Part shown: positions 13,535 through 24,096 of the stretch, piece by piece | Layout: every line of letters starts with the position of its first letter | How positions within the stretch are numbered: the first letter of the stretch is position 1 | Assembly: GCF_042100115.1 (NCBI RefSeq) | Contig: NC_091276.1 | Span: 2,418,001-2,482,000, forward strand | Source: Alternaria dauci | Lineage: Eukaryota; Ascomycota; Dothideomycetes; Pleosporales; Pleosporaceae | Reading direction: 5' to 3' | DNA: 64,000 bases | Program-made: the position numbers and the translations under genes | The notes under the pieces: model-generated | What the model saw: the letters and a program-made list of their open reading frames with translations, nothing else | Databases searched by the model: none | Told to the model about the DNA's origin: nothing

Positions 13535-14805
13535 GGGGTATTATTAAAATAAAACTTTAAAAAAGTAAAAAGTAGCTATCCCTCCACTTATTAGTTATAA
13601 AAGTTAATAAAAAAGATAAAGTAATAACGCGATTTAAACGCTAGACTAATTAGCGTTCTATAGTAGTAAAGCTCTAATATCTATATATAAAAACTAAAGT
13701 TTTAAAAATTTACTAAAAGTAACTGAAAAAGATACCTATTAGGAAACTTAGTAGAGGTCTAATAGGGATTACTAGCTATTATTAACTAGCAACGTAATTA
13801 TAATACATTATAAATGGGAAAGAGGATATAGTATACTTACTATAACTAGGAGGGGGTTATATAAAAACCTAGCTACTTCTAACCTTTATACTAATACTAA
13901 CTTACTTTAAGTATCCTACTATATATAATTAAATTATACTATATATAAATACCTATAGTATATATAAATACTTATAGTATATATTATATATATTTCCTCT
14001 TTATCCTTATCTAGGATATCTTCTAGCCTAGCCTAAAAACCTTAGCTAGATGGGTACTAATTAATATATCTATAAATATATAATATACCTACCTTATATA
14101 TACTTAGGAGTAACTTAGAGTAGTCCTTAATAAGTTAGATAAGTAATTACCTAAGTTCTACTTCTTATTCTAGAATAGAAAGGCCTCTTAAGTTAATATC
14201 TCTAGTCTTAGTAATATTATTATAGAAGTAGCTATTAAGTAGAGGAAGACGTAGATAAAGAGGAAGGTAAAGGAGTTAGTATATATAGCTTATATAGATA
14301 GCTACTATAGCTATAGGCTCCTTATATTTAGCTACCTTATTATTCTTAAATAAGGTACTTTTAGCTAGGAAACTAAGAACTAGCTACGCTAGTAGATAAA
14401 GAATATTAAAAGAGCGTTAGAGGAGTAATATCCTAGGCTTAAGGAGAGGGAGTTTAAAGAGATACTATAGGGATAAAAGAATAAGGTATAAATAGCGCTA
14501 GTATTAATATTCCTCTAACTAAAGCTAATTATTAAATAGTAGTAGCTATACTATAGGTAGCTAGTTAGTTATTCTTAAGAAGGGGTAGAGGTAGTAGTAA
14601 TAGAGGTAGTAGTAGTAGTTATAAAGGGTAGCTATAAAGGGCAGCTATAAAGGTTATAAAGGGTAGATATAGTAAAGGATAGTAGAGGATAGTAGAAGAT
14701 AGTAGGGGATAGTAGAAGATAGTAGGGGATAGTATATAAGTTAGAAGGTTATATCTTATCTCTAGTAGTTATATAATACTATTATATATCTTTAGTGTCT
14801 TAGTC
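13535..14805 (-). mobile_element. R1 repeat, copy f
   Basis: Reverse-oriented R1 from the GGGGGGTATTATTAAAATAA end to the ATATATCTTTAGTG block. About 130 bp of the R1 start are missing, because copy g begins there head to head. Confidence 0.6.
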
Positions 14806-15636
14806 TTAGCCTTTATAGACTTTTTTTATTATTATAGTACGTTTAGAGACTTTTTTTAAGATAAAGTACTAACTAGGTAACTATAGGCTTATACTTATAT
14901 TTAGCACTACTAGTATACACGTAGTATATTATAAATACTAGACACTAAAGATATATAATAGTATTATACGCCTACTAGAGATAAAACATAACCTTCTAAC
15001 TTATACGCTATCCTCTACTACTATTTATAAGTACTAGGATTAGGCTACTATACTCCTTACTATTAGTACTTTATTAGCGCTAATACTAATTTAGATTTCT
15101 TATTATAGCCGCCCTTTATAACTACTACCTAGTTCCTTCCTTAAGAATAACTACCTAGGGCTACTACTATACTTTTAACTTTAACTAAAGGAATATTAGT
15201 AGTAGCGCTATCTATACTATATTCTCTTATCCTTATAATATCTATTTAAATTCCCTCTTCTTAAGCCTAGGATATTAATCCTCTATTACCCTCTTAATAT
15301 TAACTACTTACCTACGTAGCTAGGCCTAGGTTTCTTAGCTAAAGCCCTCTTAGTTAAGGAGAAAGATATAGCTAAATATAAGGAGCTTATAGCTATAGTA
15401 CTTATTAAGCTAAGCTATATACTTAAGTTCCCTAACTTTCTTCTACTATTTCTATATCCTTTTCTCCTTAATAGTCTCTTCTATAATAATCTTACTAATA
15501 TAGGAGTTAATCTAATCCCTCTTAGATACTCTACTATCTTAGAATATATAGTAGACCTCTAGTAATTACTTATCTAACTTATTATAGACTACTTTAGGTA
15601 GCTCTTAGGTATATATAAGGCTAGTATTTAAATAAT
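14806..15636 (+). mobile_element. R1 repeat, copy g (first part)
   Basis: Plus-oriented R1 beginning with TTAGCCTTTATAGACTTTTT. It is interrupted after ATATAAGGCTAGTAT near 15,635. The same words reappear at 18,331, where the copy continues. Confidence 0.6.
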
Positions 15637-18328
15637 ACACGTGCTAGTAAAAGACGTAAGCATAACACTATTAAAAGATACTATAATAAATTATAGTAAA
15701 GGTGTATTTCCTAAACACCTAGTTTTACTATATACTACTATATATATTTAATAATAGATAGGTTAAAGCTAAAGCCCTAAACTTTAGGAGGTTCTAGAAA
15801 GTTACAGTAACGTTAGGGAGAAGAAGAGTTTAGGGGGAAGAGGAGTTTTTAAACTATAGTCTATAGCTTATATCTAGGCTTATAACTATAGTACTTAAGA
15901 ATAAAGAAATATTTAAGTAACTACTTAAATTTTCTTCTCTTAACTCCTATACTTTAATATATCTAGTATATCTAGTAACTCTAGTAACTCTAGTAACTCT
16001 AGTAACTCTAGTAACTCTAGTATCTCTAATATAAAGGTTATTATATATAATATTATTCCCCTCTAGGCCTTAGGGACGGGGCCTATAGTGTTATCTTATA
16101 TTACGTTGCTAAGAAATTTTAAAACTAAGCCTAAACTGTCCTAGCGTGTCTAGAAGTCTCTTTTTACCTATAACACCTCTCCGTCTATCCCCTACATTAC
16201 GCCTAGCTGCACCGCCTTAACGTCCCTACTATTATAATTACTACTAACACTACCTAGAGATTAAGAAGCTCTGTTGTATTATGGTAATTATATTTTAAGA
16301 GCGTAAGCACCGCCGCTATTACAATTATGGTTATAGTTACAGTTATAATTATAATTCCCTTTAAGCAGCTACGAAGCCTATATATTAGTAGTACTATTAC
16401 CTAAACTCCTCCGCAGCTGCTGCGCACCTAAGTCCTATTGCGCTGTATCCTAAGCCTCCCGCGTTATTGTCGTTGTTATTAAATTAATTATTAGCTATAC
16501 CTACTTAATACAATTATAAGATAGGGATAAGCTAGCTAAGGACCTACTATAGCTATCTATTATAGTCCCCGCTTATAACTATCTTAATATACGCTTCTTA
16601 CTCTATTATAAGCGTGCCCCTAGCCACTATTATATTACTTAGCTTCTTAATATAAACGTTCTGCTCTATAGTAATAGATAACCTTACTTCTATATTTATC
16701 CTAGTACTAGCTAGTAAAGTAACACTACCTAGGTAAATAAGAGTTATAGTAAATAGGCTATCTATATAGAAGAGAATTTTATATTAGTCCTTAGTAGTAT
16801 TATCTAATAAGTTAAGAGAGGAGAGGTAGGCGTCTAGGAAGGGGCTTAAGACACTATAAGGCTTAAGATTATTATAGTTTAAGCTAATTTAATCCTTAGT
16901 GTACTAGTACTTTACGTCTATATTAGTATTAACGTTAAGTGCTGTCTATAACTCTAGGAATAGCTATTTAACACCTATAACGCGATTATATATTATAAGG
17001 CGTATAGTATTAAAGAAGGTATTTCTCTTTAGTAGTAAGCTTTAGGATAGAGTATTAAAGTAGAAGTTAAGAAATAGAAATTTAAAGAGCTAGTAGTTAC
17101 TAAAATATTTCTATAACCTTAAGTACTATAGTTATAAACCTAGAGGTAAGCCATAAACTATAGTTATTAACTAAAAAACTCCTCTTCTACTTTAACTCCT
17201 TTTCTCCCTAATATTACTATAACTCTCTAGAACTACTTAAAGTTTAAGGCTTTAGTTTTAACCTATCTATTATTAAACTATATATAGCTATATATAGTAA
17301 AAATAGGTATTTAGGAAATATACCTTTACTGCGATTTATTATAGTGTCTTTTAACAGTATTATGCTTACGTCTTTTACTAGCACGTTTATTATTTAAATA
17401 TATAATATTATTATAGGTATAAAGCGCCTAGTTTTAGAGGGCTTAGTAACCCTCCTGTTAACTATAGCAGCTACTATTAAGTAGTATAATAAGTATAAAG
17501 TTATTATTAAGATTAACCCCCTTAAAAGTAACCTTAAGTATAAGTTCTAGACTTATATTTAATCCCTTAGCCTATTATATAGGTTTACTAAAAAAGAATT
17601 TAACTATATACTTAGAGACCTAGTGTTTATTACTAAGGTCCTCCTTATAGGTACTACTATTATACTAGCTAGTAAAGGTATAAATAAAGCTAATAAGTTA
17701 TTTACTCTTCTTTAGGATATATAAGTCTAGCGTATATATAATATAAAGGTTACTAGCACTATAATAACTAATAAGTAGTATAGGTACTTAGAGGAGGTCC
17801 GTAATAGGGACTTTAAGGACTAGCTACTATATATTATAGATATTATTAAGGAGCTAAGATAGGTATAGGTAGTAGATAATTAATTTAATAATATAGATAG
17901 CTTAGGATATAACGTAATAGGATCTATTAGGTGCGTAATAGTAATATATATAGTATTATAGCTATAATAGCTTTAATAGCTATAGTAGTAATATATAAAG
18001 GTACTACTACTAATATATAGGCTTTATAGCCGCTTAAAGGGAATTATAATTATAACTAGAACTATAACTGTAATTACTATAATTACTATAATTACTGTAA
18101 TTACTATAATACGATAGAGCTTAATCTCTAGGTAGTGTTAGTAGTAATTGTAATAGTAGGGATATTAAGGCGGTATAGGGCGTGATGTAGGGGATAGATA
18201 GAGAGGTGTTATAGGTAAAAAGAGACTTCTAAATACGCTAGGATAGTTTAGGCTTAGTTTTAAAATTTCTTAGTAACGTAATATAAGATAATACTGTAGG
18301 CCCTATCCCTAAGGCCTAGGGGGATATA
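15637..18328. mobile_element. Composite element inserted in R1 copy g
   Basis: A 2.7-kb insertion flanked by the repeated words ATATAAGGCTAGTAT. It contains an inverted LTR (15,637-15,905), a short tandem array of CTAGTAACT units (about 15,970-16,025), a long-inverted-end element whose ends are 16,055-16,480 and about 17,930-18,325, and a direct LTR (17,101-17,400). The patch 16,050-16,480 keeps clearly more CA and TG steps than its surroundings, so it is likely younger or less exposed to RIP. No open coding frame was found. Confidence 0.55.
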
Positions 18329-18892
18329 AGGCTAGTATATTATATATTAGATAGATTAAATAGTACTTATCTAGTTAGGGTTTTTAGGCTATAATAGAAG
18401 ACCTCCTAAAGGATAATATAAAGGAAATATATTATATATATAGGTTTATATATAGTATAAGTCTTAAAGGAAGTCTTAAAGCTTATAAGTTAGTATTAGT
18501 ATAAAAGTTAGAAGTAGTTAAGCTTTATAGAAATATATAAATTTCTAGGTAAGCTTAATTATAGTAAAGATACTATATCTTCCCCTCCCTCCCTTTATAA
18601 TTTATTATAATTATATTATTAGCTAATACTAGTAATCCCTATTATACCCTCCTAAAGTTTAATAGGTATCTTTTTTTAGTTACCTTTAGTAAATTCTTTT
18701 TAACTTTAGTTTTTATATAGAGATATTAGAGCTTTACTACTATAAAACGCTAATTAGTCCAGCGTTTAAATTATATTATTACTTTATCTTTTTTATTAAC
18801 TTTTATAACTAATAAGTAGAGGGATAGCTACTTTTTACTTTTTTAAAGTTTTATTTTATTAATACCCCCCTACTTACAGAAAATAAAAAAAT
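18329..18892 (+). mobile_element. R1 repeat, copy g (second part)
   Basis: Continuation of the R1 copy broken at 15,636, running to the TACCCCCCTACTTACAGAAAA terminus. Confidence 0.6.
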
Positions 18893-19062
18893 TATATCTT
18901 TAGTATCTACTATTTATAATACACTACGTACGTACTAGTAGTACTAAATATAGACTTATATAAGCCTATAGTTACCTAGTTAGCGCTTTATCTTAAAAAA
19001 AGTCTTTAACCGTACTATAATAATAGTAAAAAAAAAGTCTATAAAGGCTAAGGCTAAGAATA
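18893..19062 (-). mobile_element. R1 repeat, copy h (terminal fragment)
   Basis: Reverse-oriented R1 start, ending in GTCTATAAAGGCTAAGGCTA. It abuts the 3' end of copy g. Confidence 0.55.
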
Positions 19063-19442
19063 TATATATATAAAGAGGCTTCCCTTCTTACCCTTCTACC
19101 TACCTTAATGTATATAATACTATTGTATACTTTAGAGATTATACTCTCTTTAGACTTATTCTATAGTAATAGTATAGGTTAATAGTAACTTACTTATACT
19201 TTATATTACTATAAGAAGTAAGGTACCTCTTATATATAGCTATATATAGTAAAAATAGGTATTTAGGAATTATACCTCTTCTTTATCTTATTAAAGTATC
19301 TTTTATTAGTTAAATATATACTACTTTTACTTATACGTTTATAATAAATATAAAAATTACTTCTTTATATTTTTTTATTATATAATAAGCCTCTATATAG
19401 AATAAGATATAAAAATAAATTAGAATAGTGTAAACGATATTC

Positions 19443-19494
19443 TTATATCGCTGTTAGAACGCAGCCCTACACCACTACGCTATGCAACCCAAAA
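19443..19494 (-). other. Possible truncated tRNA-like sequence
   Basis: On the minus strand, GGGTTGC is followed by TAGCGTAGTGG, close to a tRNA A box, and later by a GTTCTAA stretch that could be an anticodon loop (TCT). Stem pairing is imperfect, and no T arm follows because AT-rich DNA resumes. At best this is a broken 5' half. It lies in a short island (19,445-19,570) of normal base composition inside AT-rich DNA. Confidence 0.2.
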
Positions 19495-19671
19495 GGTACG
19501 TATGAACAGTGAACTACTGATCATGGTGCAGGATAGTATATATCGTCAGCTCGGCCTGACAATCGCTTAGTAAACTTATATACACTAATTCTATACTATA
19601 TACTTTAAAAACTTAGAGAGGCTAGAATATAAATATTATATGTACTCTTTAGTTAAAATATAAATTATACT

Positions 19672-21771
19672 CTATATACGGACTTTACATGTCTTAGACT
19701 CTGAAATTGTCTTATTGCTCTCACTCCTCGCGGTAAGGGTCACGGTAGCTTCTTTCGAGCAGGCGCCTTCGCATCTCACAGCAACACGAACAGTCTTCTG
19801 CTTCCCAGCCTTTGCATACGCGAGCGCGTTGGGCACAGCGATCTGCCAACCTTCGCCCTGGACGTCTGCGCTCAGACGGTAGATATCGGAACCAAGATAT
19901 TCTGATAAGTCTTGCGGATGAGGGTTGGTGGCGAGATCTGCAGCTTTGCCGGTGTTCTTCAACTCAAACGTGCAGTAGGTGCCATCAGTGGGGCTGTCCG
20001 AGTACTCGGCACTTGCGACCTTACCAGAGCCCAGCTCTATACCGTGGTGAGCAGATGTTGTCACATTCGTCGCGGTCGAGGCAGCGCCCACGACGTAGTG
20101 TAGCACGCCAGCGTCATCCATTATCTTGTCGAGAATGTACATGTGCAGGCCATTTGCCTCATCAATGTACTCGTACTCTGAGCCGGAGTCCGTGCCAGCA
20201 TGGAACAGCGCATCCACCAACTGCCTGTAGTCACCAATCGTCCAGTATCTCGCTGTTCCGTTGGGTAGATAAAAGTCAATTTGACGCGCATCCTGTGGGT
20301 TTGCATCAATTGTCCATTGGAAGGGCTGCACACGATCGCTGTTCTTGGTCTTGCTAATCATAACGCCAGAATCGGGGCAGAAGGAATCAGCACCAAGGCG
20401 CTGTACGACTTCCAAATTGTAGTTGTTGTAGCCACCACCGTCGCACAGAGCGTCAAGGGATATGTTGCATGGGGATGCAAGGTCGCCAGCAGCGCCAAGC
20501 GATATATTGAATCCCATCAAGCTGCCAACCGGGTCAACGGAGCGAGCAGTGATCTGCGCGACAACAGGGCCAGAGGCGGCGAGACCGGAGCGCGAGACCT
20601 GAAGGATTGGCGTTGAATCAATAAGGCCAATCTGATGTTTGTCACGCATGGTGTGTAGAGATCCCATGGAAGACCCTTGTACAGGAGGAATCTGCCAGCG
20701 TGTATGAGGACCCCCGGGTCCGTTGAAGGTTCCCCGAGAAAGCATGCTCCAGGGACCAGTGTATGTGCGTCGGGGCGGATTGCTAAAGGGGTTATTGTAG
20801 TTGTCGCCAATACCGAGCAAATGCGACAGCTCGTGAGCGAAAGTGGACATGCCACTGGATTCACCTTGAGTCGAGGAACCGCCACCAGCATTCGGCCAGA
20901 TCGTAGAGGCTGCAGCCCACGATGACCACTCACCATAGCGAGTACTGGCCCAATTTGGAAGCGTAGAATTGCCTGGTGGTCCGAACTCCTCTGGGACATC
21001 TTCCTTGGAAAGGAACTTCATCTCACCGAATTCCTGCCACGTTGAAGATTCGTCTTGACCAGCGGAGAGGATGAAAGCCAACTCATATGAGTCGGCTGTA
21101 TCGTTTCCAACATCTGCACGCCATGCTCCGAGTGCATCAGTTCTGAGATCGACTGAGCATGGTGGACCTTCAGGGCAGGCGCCTTCGTTGAAACCACCCT
21201 CTTCATCGTCCACCCCGTACTGGTAGCTTCTTGAAGGCATGCGGTATGGCCCAAAAACAGTCAGATCGACACCGTACTTGCCAAAAGAATCACCCATCCA
21301 GTATTCGTGAAGCGTATGGCCTTGATTGATATCGCTGGGTACATTGAGCAGATCGTGGTAGAACTTTGGTACATCGTCGCGGCTCAAACCAGATGCAATG
21401 GGTTGTGGATTACCGAAGATATCCGATTGAGCCGGTAGAGTGACAACGAATGGGGAGTCTGGGTAGTCTATGGCCACCATTGCAATGTTGAAGTTCCGAT
21501 CTCTGCCCTTGCGCACCGGGTCGGCCCAATCGGTCGATGGTGGTGCCTTGTAATCTGCTCGAAACTTAGTATGAGTTTGGCGCTGTTCACAACACTCAGA
21601 CATACCATCCCATGTCATGTTGTCTGGGTTGACCCAATTCTGAGGATCGATGGGCGTGAATGGATCCAAGACCTGGTTCTGGCGCGGGACCACAGCAGAG
21701 GATGCAAAGTCGAGCATCATTCCAACGACGGTGGCCATTGAGGCTTGAAGTCGAGTTGGAGCCACCATCAT
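19672..21771 (-). CDS. Secreted M6-type metalloprotease
   Basis: A 699-residue protein with the zinc-binding motif HELSHLLGIGD. Residues H313 and H317, with E314 as catalytic base and D323 as likely third ligand, fit the HExxHxxGxxD pattern of M6 peptidases, the immune-inhibitor-A-like family of zinc proteases. A hydrophobic N-terminus (around residues 12-28) and several N-glycosylation sequons point to secretion, although the signal peptide is not a clean one and a short upstream exon is possible. It has no introns. M6-like enzymes degrade extracellular proteins; the target here is unknown. The gene ends only about 100 bp from the transposon block, and its TAG stop lies in AT-rich sequence. 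Family confidence is high, start position moderate. Confidence 0.82.
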   Translation of the reverse strand: MMVAPTRLQASMATVVGMMLDFASSAVVPRQNQVLDPFTPIDPQNWVNPDNMTWDGMSECCEQRQTHTKFRADYKAPPSTDWADPVRKGRDRNFNIAMVAIDYPDSPFVVTLPAQSDIFGNPQPIASGLSRDDVPKFYHDLLNVPSDINQGHTLHEYWMGDSFGKYGVDLTVFGPYRMPSRSYQYGVDDEEGGFNEGACPEGPPCSVDLRTDALGAWRADVGNDTADSYELAFILSAGQDESSTWQEFGEMKFLSKEDVPEEFGPPGNSTLPNWASTRYGEWSSWAAASTIWPNAGGGSSTQGESSGMSTFAHELSHLLGIGDNYNNPFSNPPRRTYTGPWSMLSRGTFNGPGGPHTRWQIPPVQGSSMGSLHTMRDKHQIGLIDSTPILQVSRSGLAASGPVVAQITARSVDPVGSLMGFNISLGAAGDLASPCNISLDALCDGGGYNNYNLEVVQRLGADSFCPDSGVMISKTKNSDRVQPFQWTIDANPQDARQIDFYLPNGTARYWTIGDYRQLVDALFHAGTDSGSEYEYIDEANGLHMYILDKIMDDAGVLHYVVGAASTATNVTTSAHHGIELGSGKVASAEYSDSPTDGTYCTFELKNTGKAADLATNPHPQDLSEYLGSDIYRLSADVQGEGWQIAVPNALAYAKAGKQKTVRVAVRCEGACSKEATVTLTARSESNKTISESKTCKVRI

Positions 21772-22701
21772 TCCTCGCGAAATTCTATGATGTCTGCTGA
21801 ATGAGGAGCAGACAGCGTGCGCAAGGATGAGATGTCAACAGAGAGGCAGCGTGCCATCATATACTCGAAAGCGCATCATCCATGCTGGGTTACTTACTGT
21901 ACCCATGGTGCCGGCTACGTCGTGCAGGATGGACATCCAGGGAGAGTGCATATCCGACTGCCTCTTCCGGCTAGGTTGGTCTGGTCCGTTGGCTTGGCAA
22001 GCCAACACCTGCTGTTTTAAGCATGACGAGTTGCTGCTGTCGATAACGGCCTCGCTAGGTGCTGCACATTCGTCGATCTGATACGTGTTTGTGTCCAAGG
22101 AGAAGATGCCTTGTGCGGCGCAAGGCTTGGTCATATAAGGCTTGGTTGTGCAGCGTCGTCTTAGTAGACTCTGCGAAGCTTGTCCGCGCTGGCTGTGGCG
22201 CAAAGCCTCAGAACTATTCTGCCTCGACCGGCGAGCACTAAGAAGCATTGATGAATGGCGTGGATGATGGCGAACCGCATCGCAAGACGGCTGGGGGGCA
22301 CAATGGCATAGGTTGTCGCCACGCCCAGAAGGGTACGCGCTTGGTGTTCAAGCGCGACGTCATTGCGCCCATGCAGCCGAGCCAGCTCCTCGACACATGC
22401 TTACCTCCTCGACCCACTTCTTGCAGCTCCGATAGCAATGCAACCGCTGTTCAGCCTCTTCATCTGAGGGTGCGTCTGAGTGTGTTTGGAAAGTGTACAA
22501 GACACGCAGTGTAATTACAATCATCTTGATGGGGTCGTGTGGTGGTGTATTGTTCATTCATGGCATTCTTGTGTCGGTGTTGGCAGAAACCGTTGCTGCG
22601 AGCATACAGAGTGAATCCGACTTGGGCATTGTATACAAAGCGGAGTGGCCAGTGGGTAAGCGGGGTAGGGGAAGGAGCGAGGCCCAAGCTCCAGCCCACA
22701 C
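21772..22701. other. Intergenic region upstream of the M6 protease and macro genes
   Basis: A 930-bp divergent promoter region. Short open frames here overlap one another on both strands without signal peptide or motif. No convincing gene, TATA box or RNA was found. Confidence 0.6.
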
Positions 22702-23772
22702 GTGCCTGCATCACTCACCACCACCACCACCACCACCACCACCACCAGCCCTCGCTTCATGTTCCTTGGACGCGCACTCGGAGCACTACGACGACCCATG
22801 ACGAGCGCATACTACCTCGCAAGACCCCTGTCATCCCGGTCTCGCAGCCCTTCACCCAACATGGCCGAGACTCTGTCTCTCGACGAGATGCCGACGCTCA
22901 GCTTGCTGTATAAGCTGAAGAAGATTGTGCCCCACGACGACCATGTCCCGTCTCAATATAAAGCGTCGGCTGCTCTCAACGACAAAATCAGTGTCATACG
23001 GCAAGACATCACGACACTCGCCGTCGATGCCATTGTCAACGCCGCAAATACTTCGTTGCTAGGCGGCGGAGGCGTCGACGGCGCCATTCACCGCGCAGCC
23101 GGGCCGGGTCTGCTGGAGGAGTGCGAAACGCTCCATGGGTGTGAGACGGGCAGCGCCAAGATTACAGATGGCTACGAGTTGCCTAGCAAGAAAGTCATCC
23201 ACGCTGTTGGTCCGATATACTGGAAGGAAGGCGCGGCACGCTCAGCAGAACTGCTCTCGGGCTGCTACCGCACCAGCTTGGGCCTGGCAGTTGACAACGG
23301 GTGCAAGAGCATTGCCTTTTCAGCCTTGAGCACTGGTGTATATGGCTACCCAAGCGATGAAGCTAGCCGAGTTGCGCTCGAGACAGTGCGCATGTTTCTT
23401 GAGCAAGAGGGCAAGGCGGACAAGCTTGACCGTGTCATCTTCTGCAATTTCCTTCAAAAGGACGAGGATGCCTACTTTAACAACATCCCGTAAGTCCCAC
23501 GTGCTGCCTCATCCACCCTCATCGACTGATTGCAACTCAGCGCTTTTTTCCCACCCGTCGCCTCCGACTCCAAGGCGCAAGAGCAGCAGTCTACCGAGCC
23601 GTCCGAACTCGCTTCCCAACTTCCCGACGCCCCGACCGCCGAGCTTCAAGATGCCGACGATGCCGAGCAGCCATCTGCAAAGAAGCAGAAGACGTCAGAT
23701 ACCGACGATGATTTTGTCGTCATTGAGAAGGAAGACATCCAGGATGATGACAAGGCCAAACCCGAGCTCTGA
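22702..23772 (+). CDS. Macro-domain (ADP-ribose-binding) protein
   Basis: Two exons: up to 23,489, then 23,541-23,772, with donor GTAAGT, acceptor CTCAG and the frame kept. The protein carries a full MacroD-type macro domain: [20 protein letters not shown] for ADP-ribose and phosphate binding, then HAVGP and the STGVYGYP loop. This class binds ADP-ribose and removes mono-ADP-ribose from proteins or hydrolyses O-acetyl-ADP-ribose. The start is uncertain. The 22,702 ATG lies beside a (CAC)n tract that would give ten threonines; ATGs at 22,759 and 22,798 begin a basic, Arg/Ser-rich leader resembling a mitochondrial presequence; 22,861 gives a leaderless form. The second exon adds a very acidic tail with a KKQK basic patch that could act as a nuclear signal. 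Confidence 0.88.
22710..22747 (+). repeat. (CAC)n microsatellite at the 5' end of the macro gene
   Basis: About eleven CAC units just after the first possible start codon. In the macro frame they would read as poly-threonine; in another frame as poly-histidine. The tract more likely belongs to the 5' untranslated region. Confidence 0.85.
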
Positions 23773-24096
23773 AGCTATTGTTGCTGCATTGCATGCATTG
23801 GAACAAGAAATTCCAAATATCACGTTCGACCTAAGCTGGTATCAGCCACGAAATGGGCATAACAGGCGTTTGGTGCTCTGGCGTGCGAGGTTTATACCCT
23901 GGATACGATTGACGAATCCCAATTGATGCATTCTCCTCTCTTGCTTGACTACGCATTGAATATTATGGTACATTTGAAACAACTATGAAAAACCAATGGC
24001 GTACAATAACAAGGACAAACACCCCCGCCTCTCATTCACACAAAACCCACCAGATCCAATCACCTCCGCCTACGTCACATACATTCCTCGCTCGTC
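23773..24096. other. Convergent intergenic spacer
   Basis: The 3' flanks of the macro gene (+) and the membrane gene (-). No gene or clear structure was seen. Confidence 0.6.

Larger units (their letters stand above)
1..19440. repeat. RIP-degraded AT-rich transposon block
   Basis: The whole stretch is dominated by TA steps and almost lacks the dinucleotides CA and TG, while CC, CT and some CG remain. That is the pattern expected from repeat-induced point mutation, which turns CpA into TpA on both strands. No open reading frame of useful length survives, but protein families can still be read across stop codons. The block is a nest of several repeat families, listed separately. The stretches 2,860-3,430, 3,975-5,115 and 13,190-13,535 look like further relics that I could not assign. 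A less mutated patch lies at about 16,050-16,480. Confidence 0.9.

Noticed and set aside
15965..16025. CTAGTAACT units considered as a regulatory array
   Set aside because: A short degenerate tandem repeat inside the composite transposon; a shorter version at about 6,060-6,100 in another copy shows it is part of the element.
22539..22913. Open frame with a poly-histidine stretch
   Set aside because: Alternative-frame reading of the (CAC)n tract overlapping the macro-domain gene; no motif.
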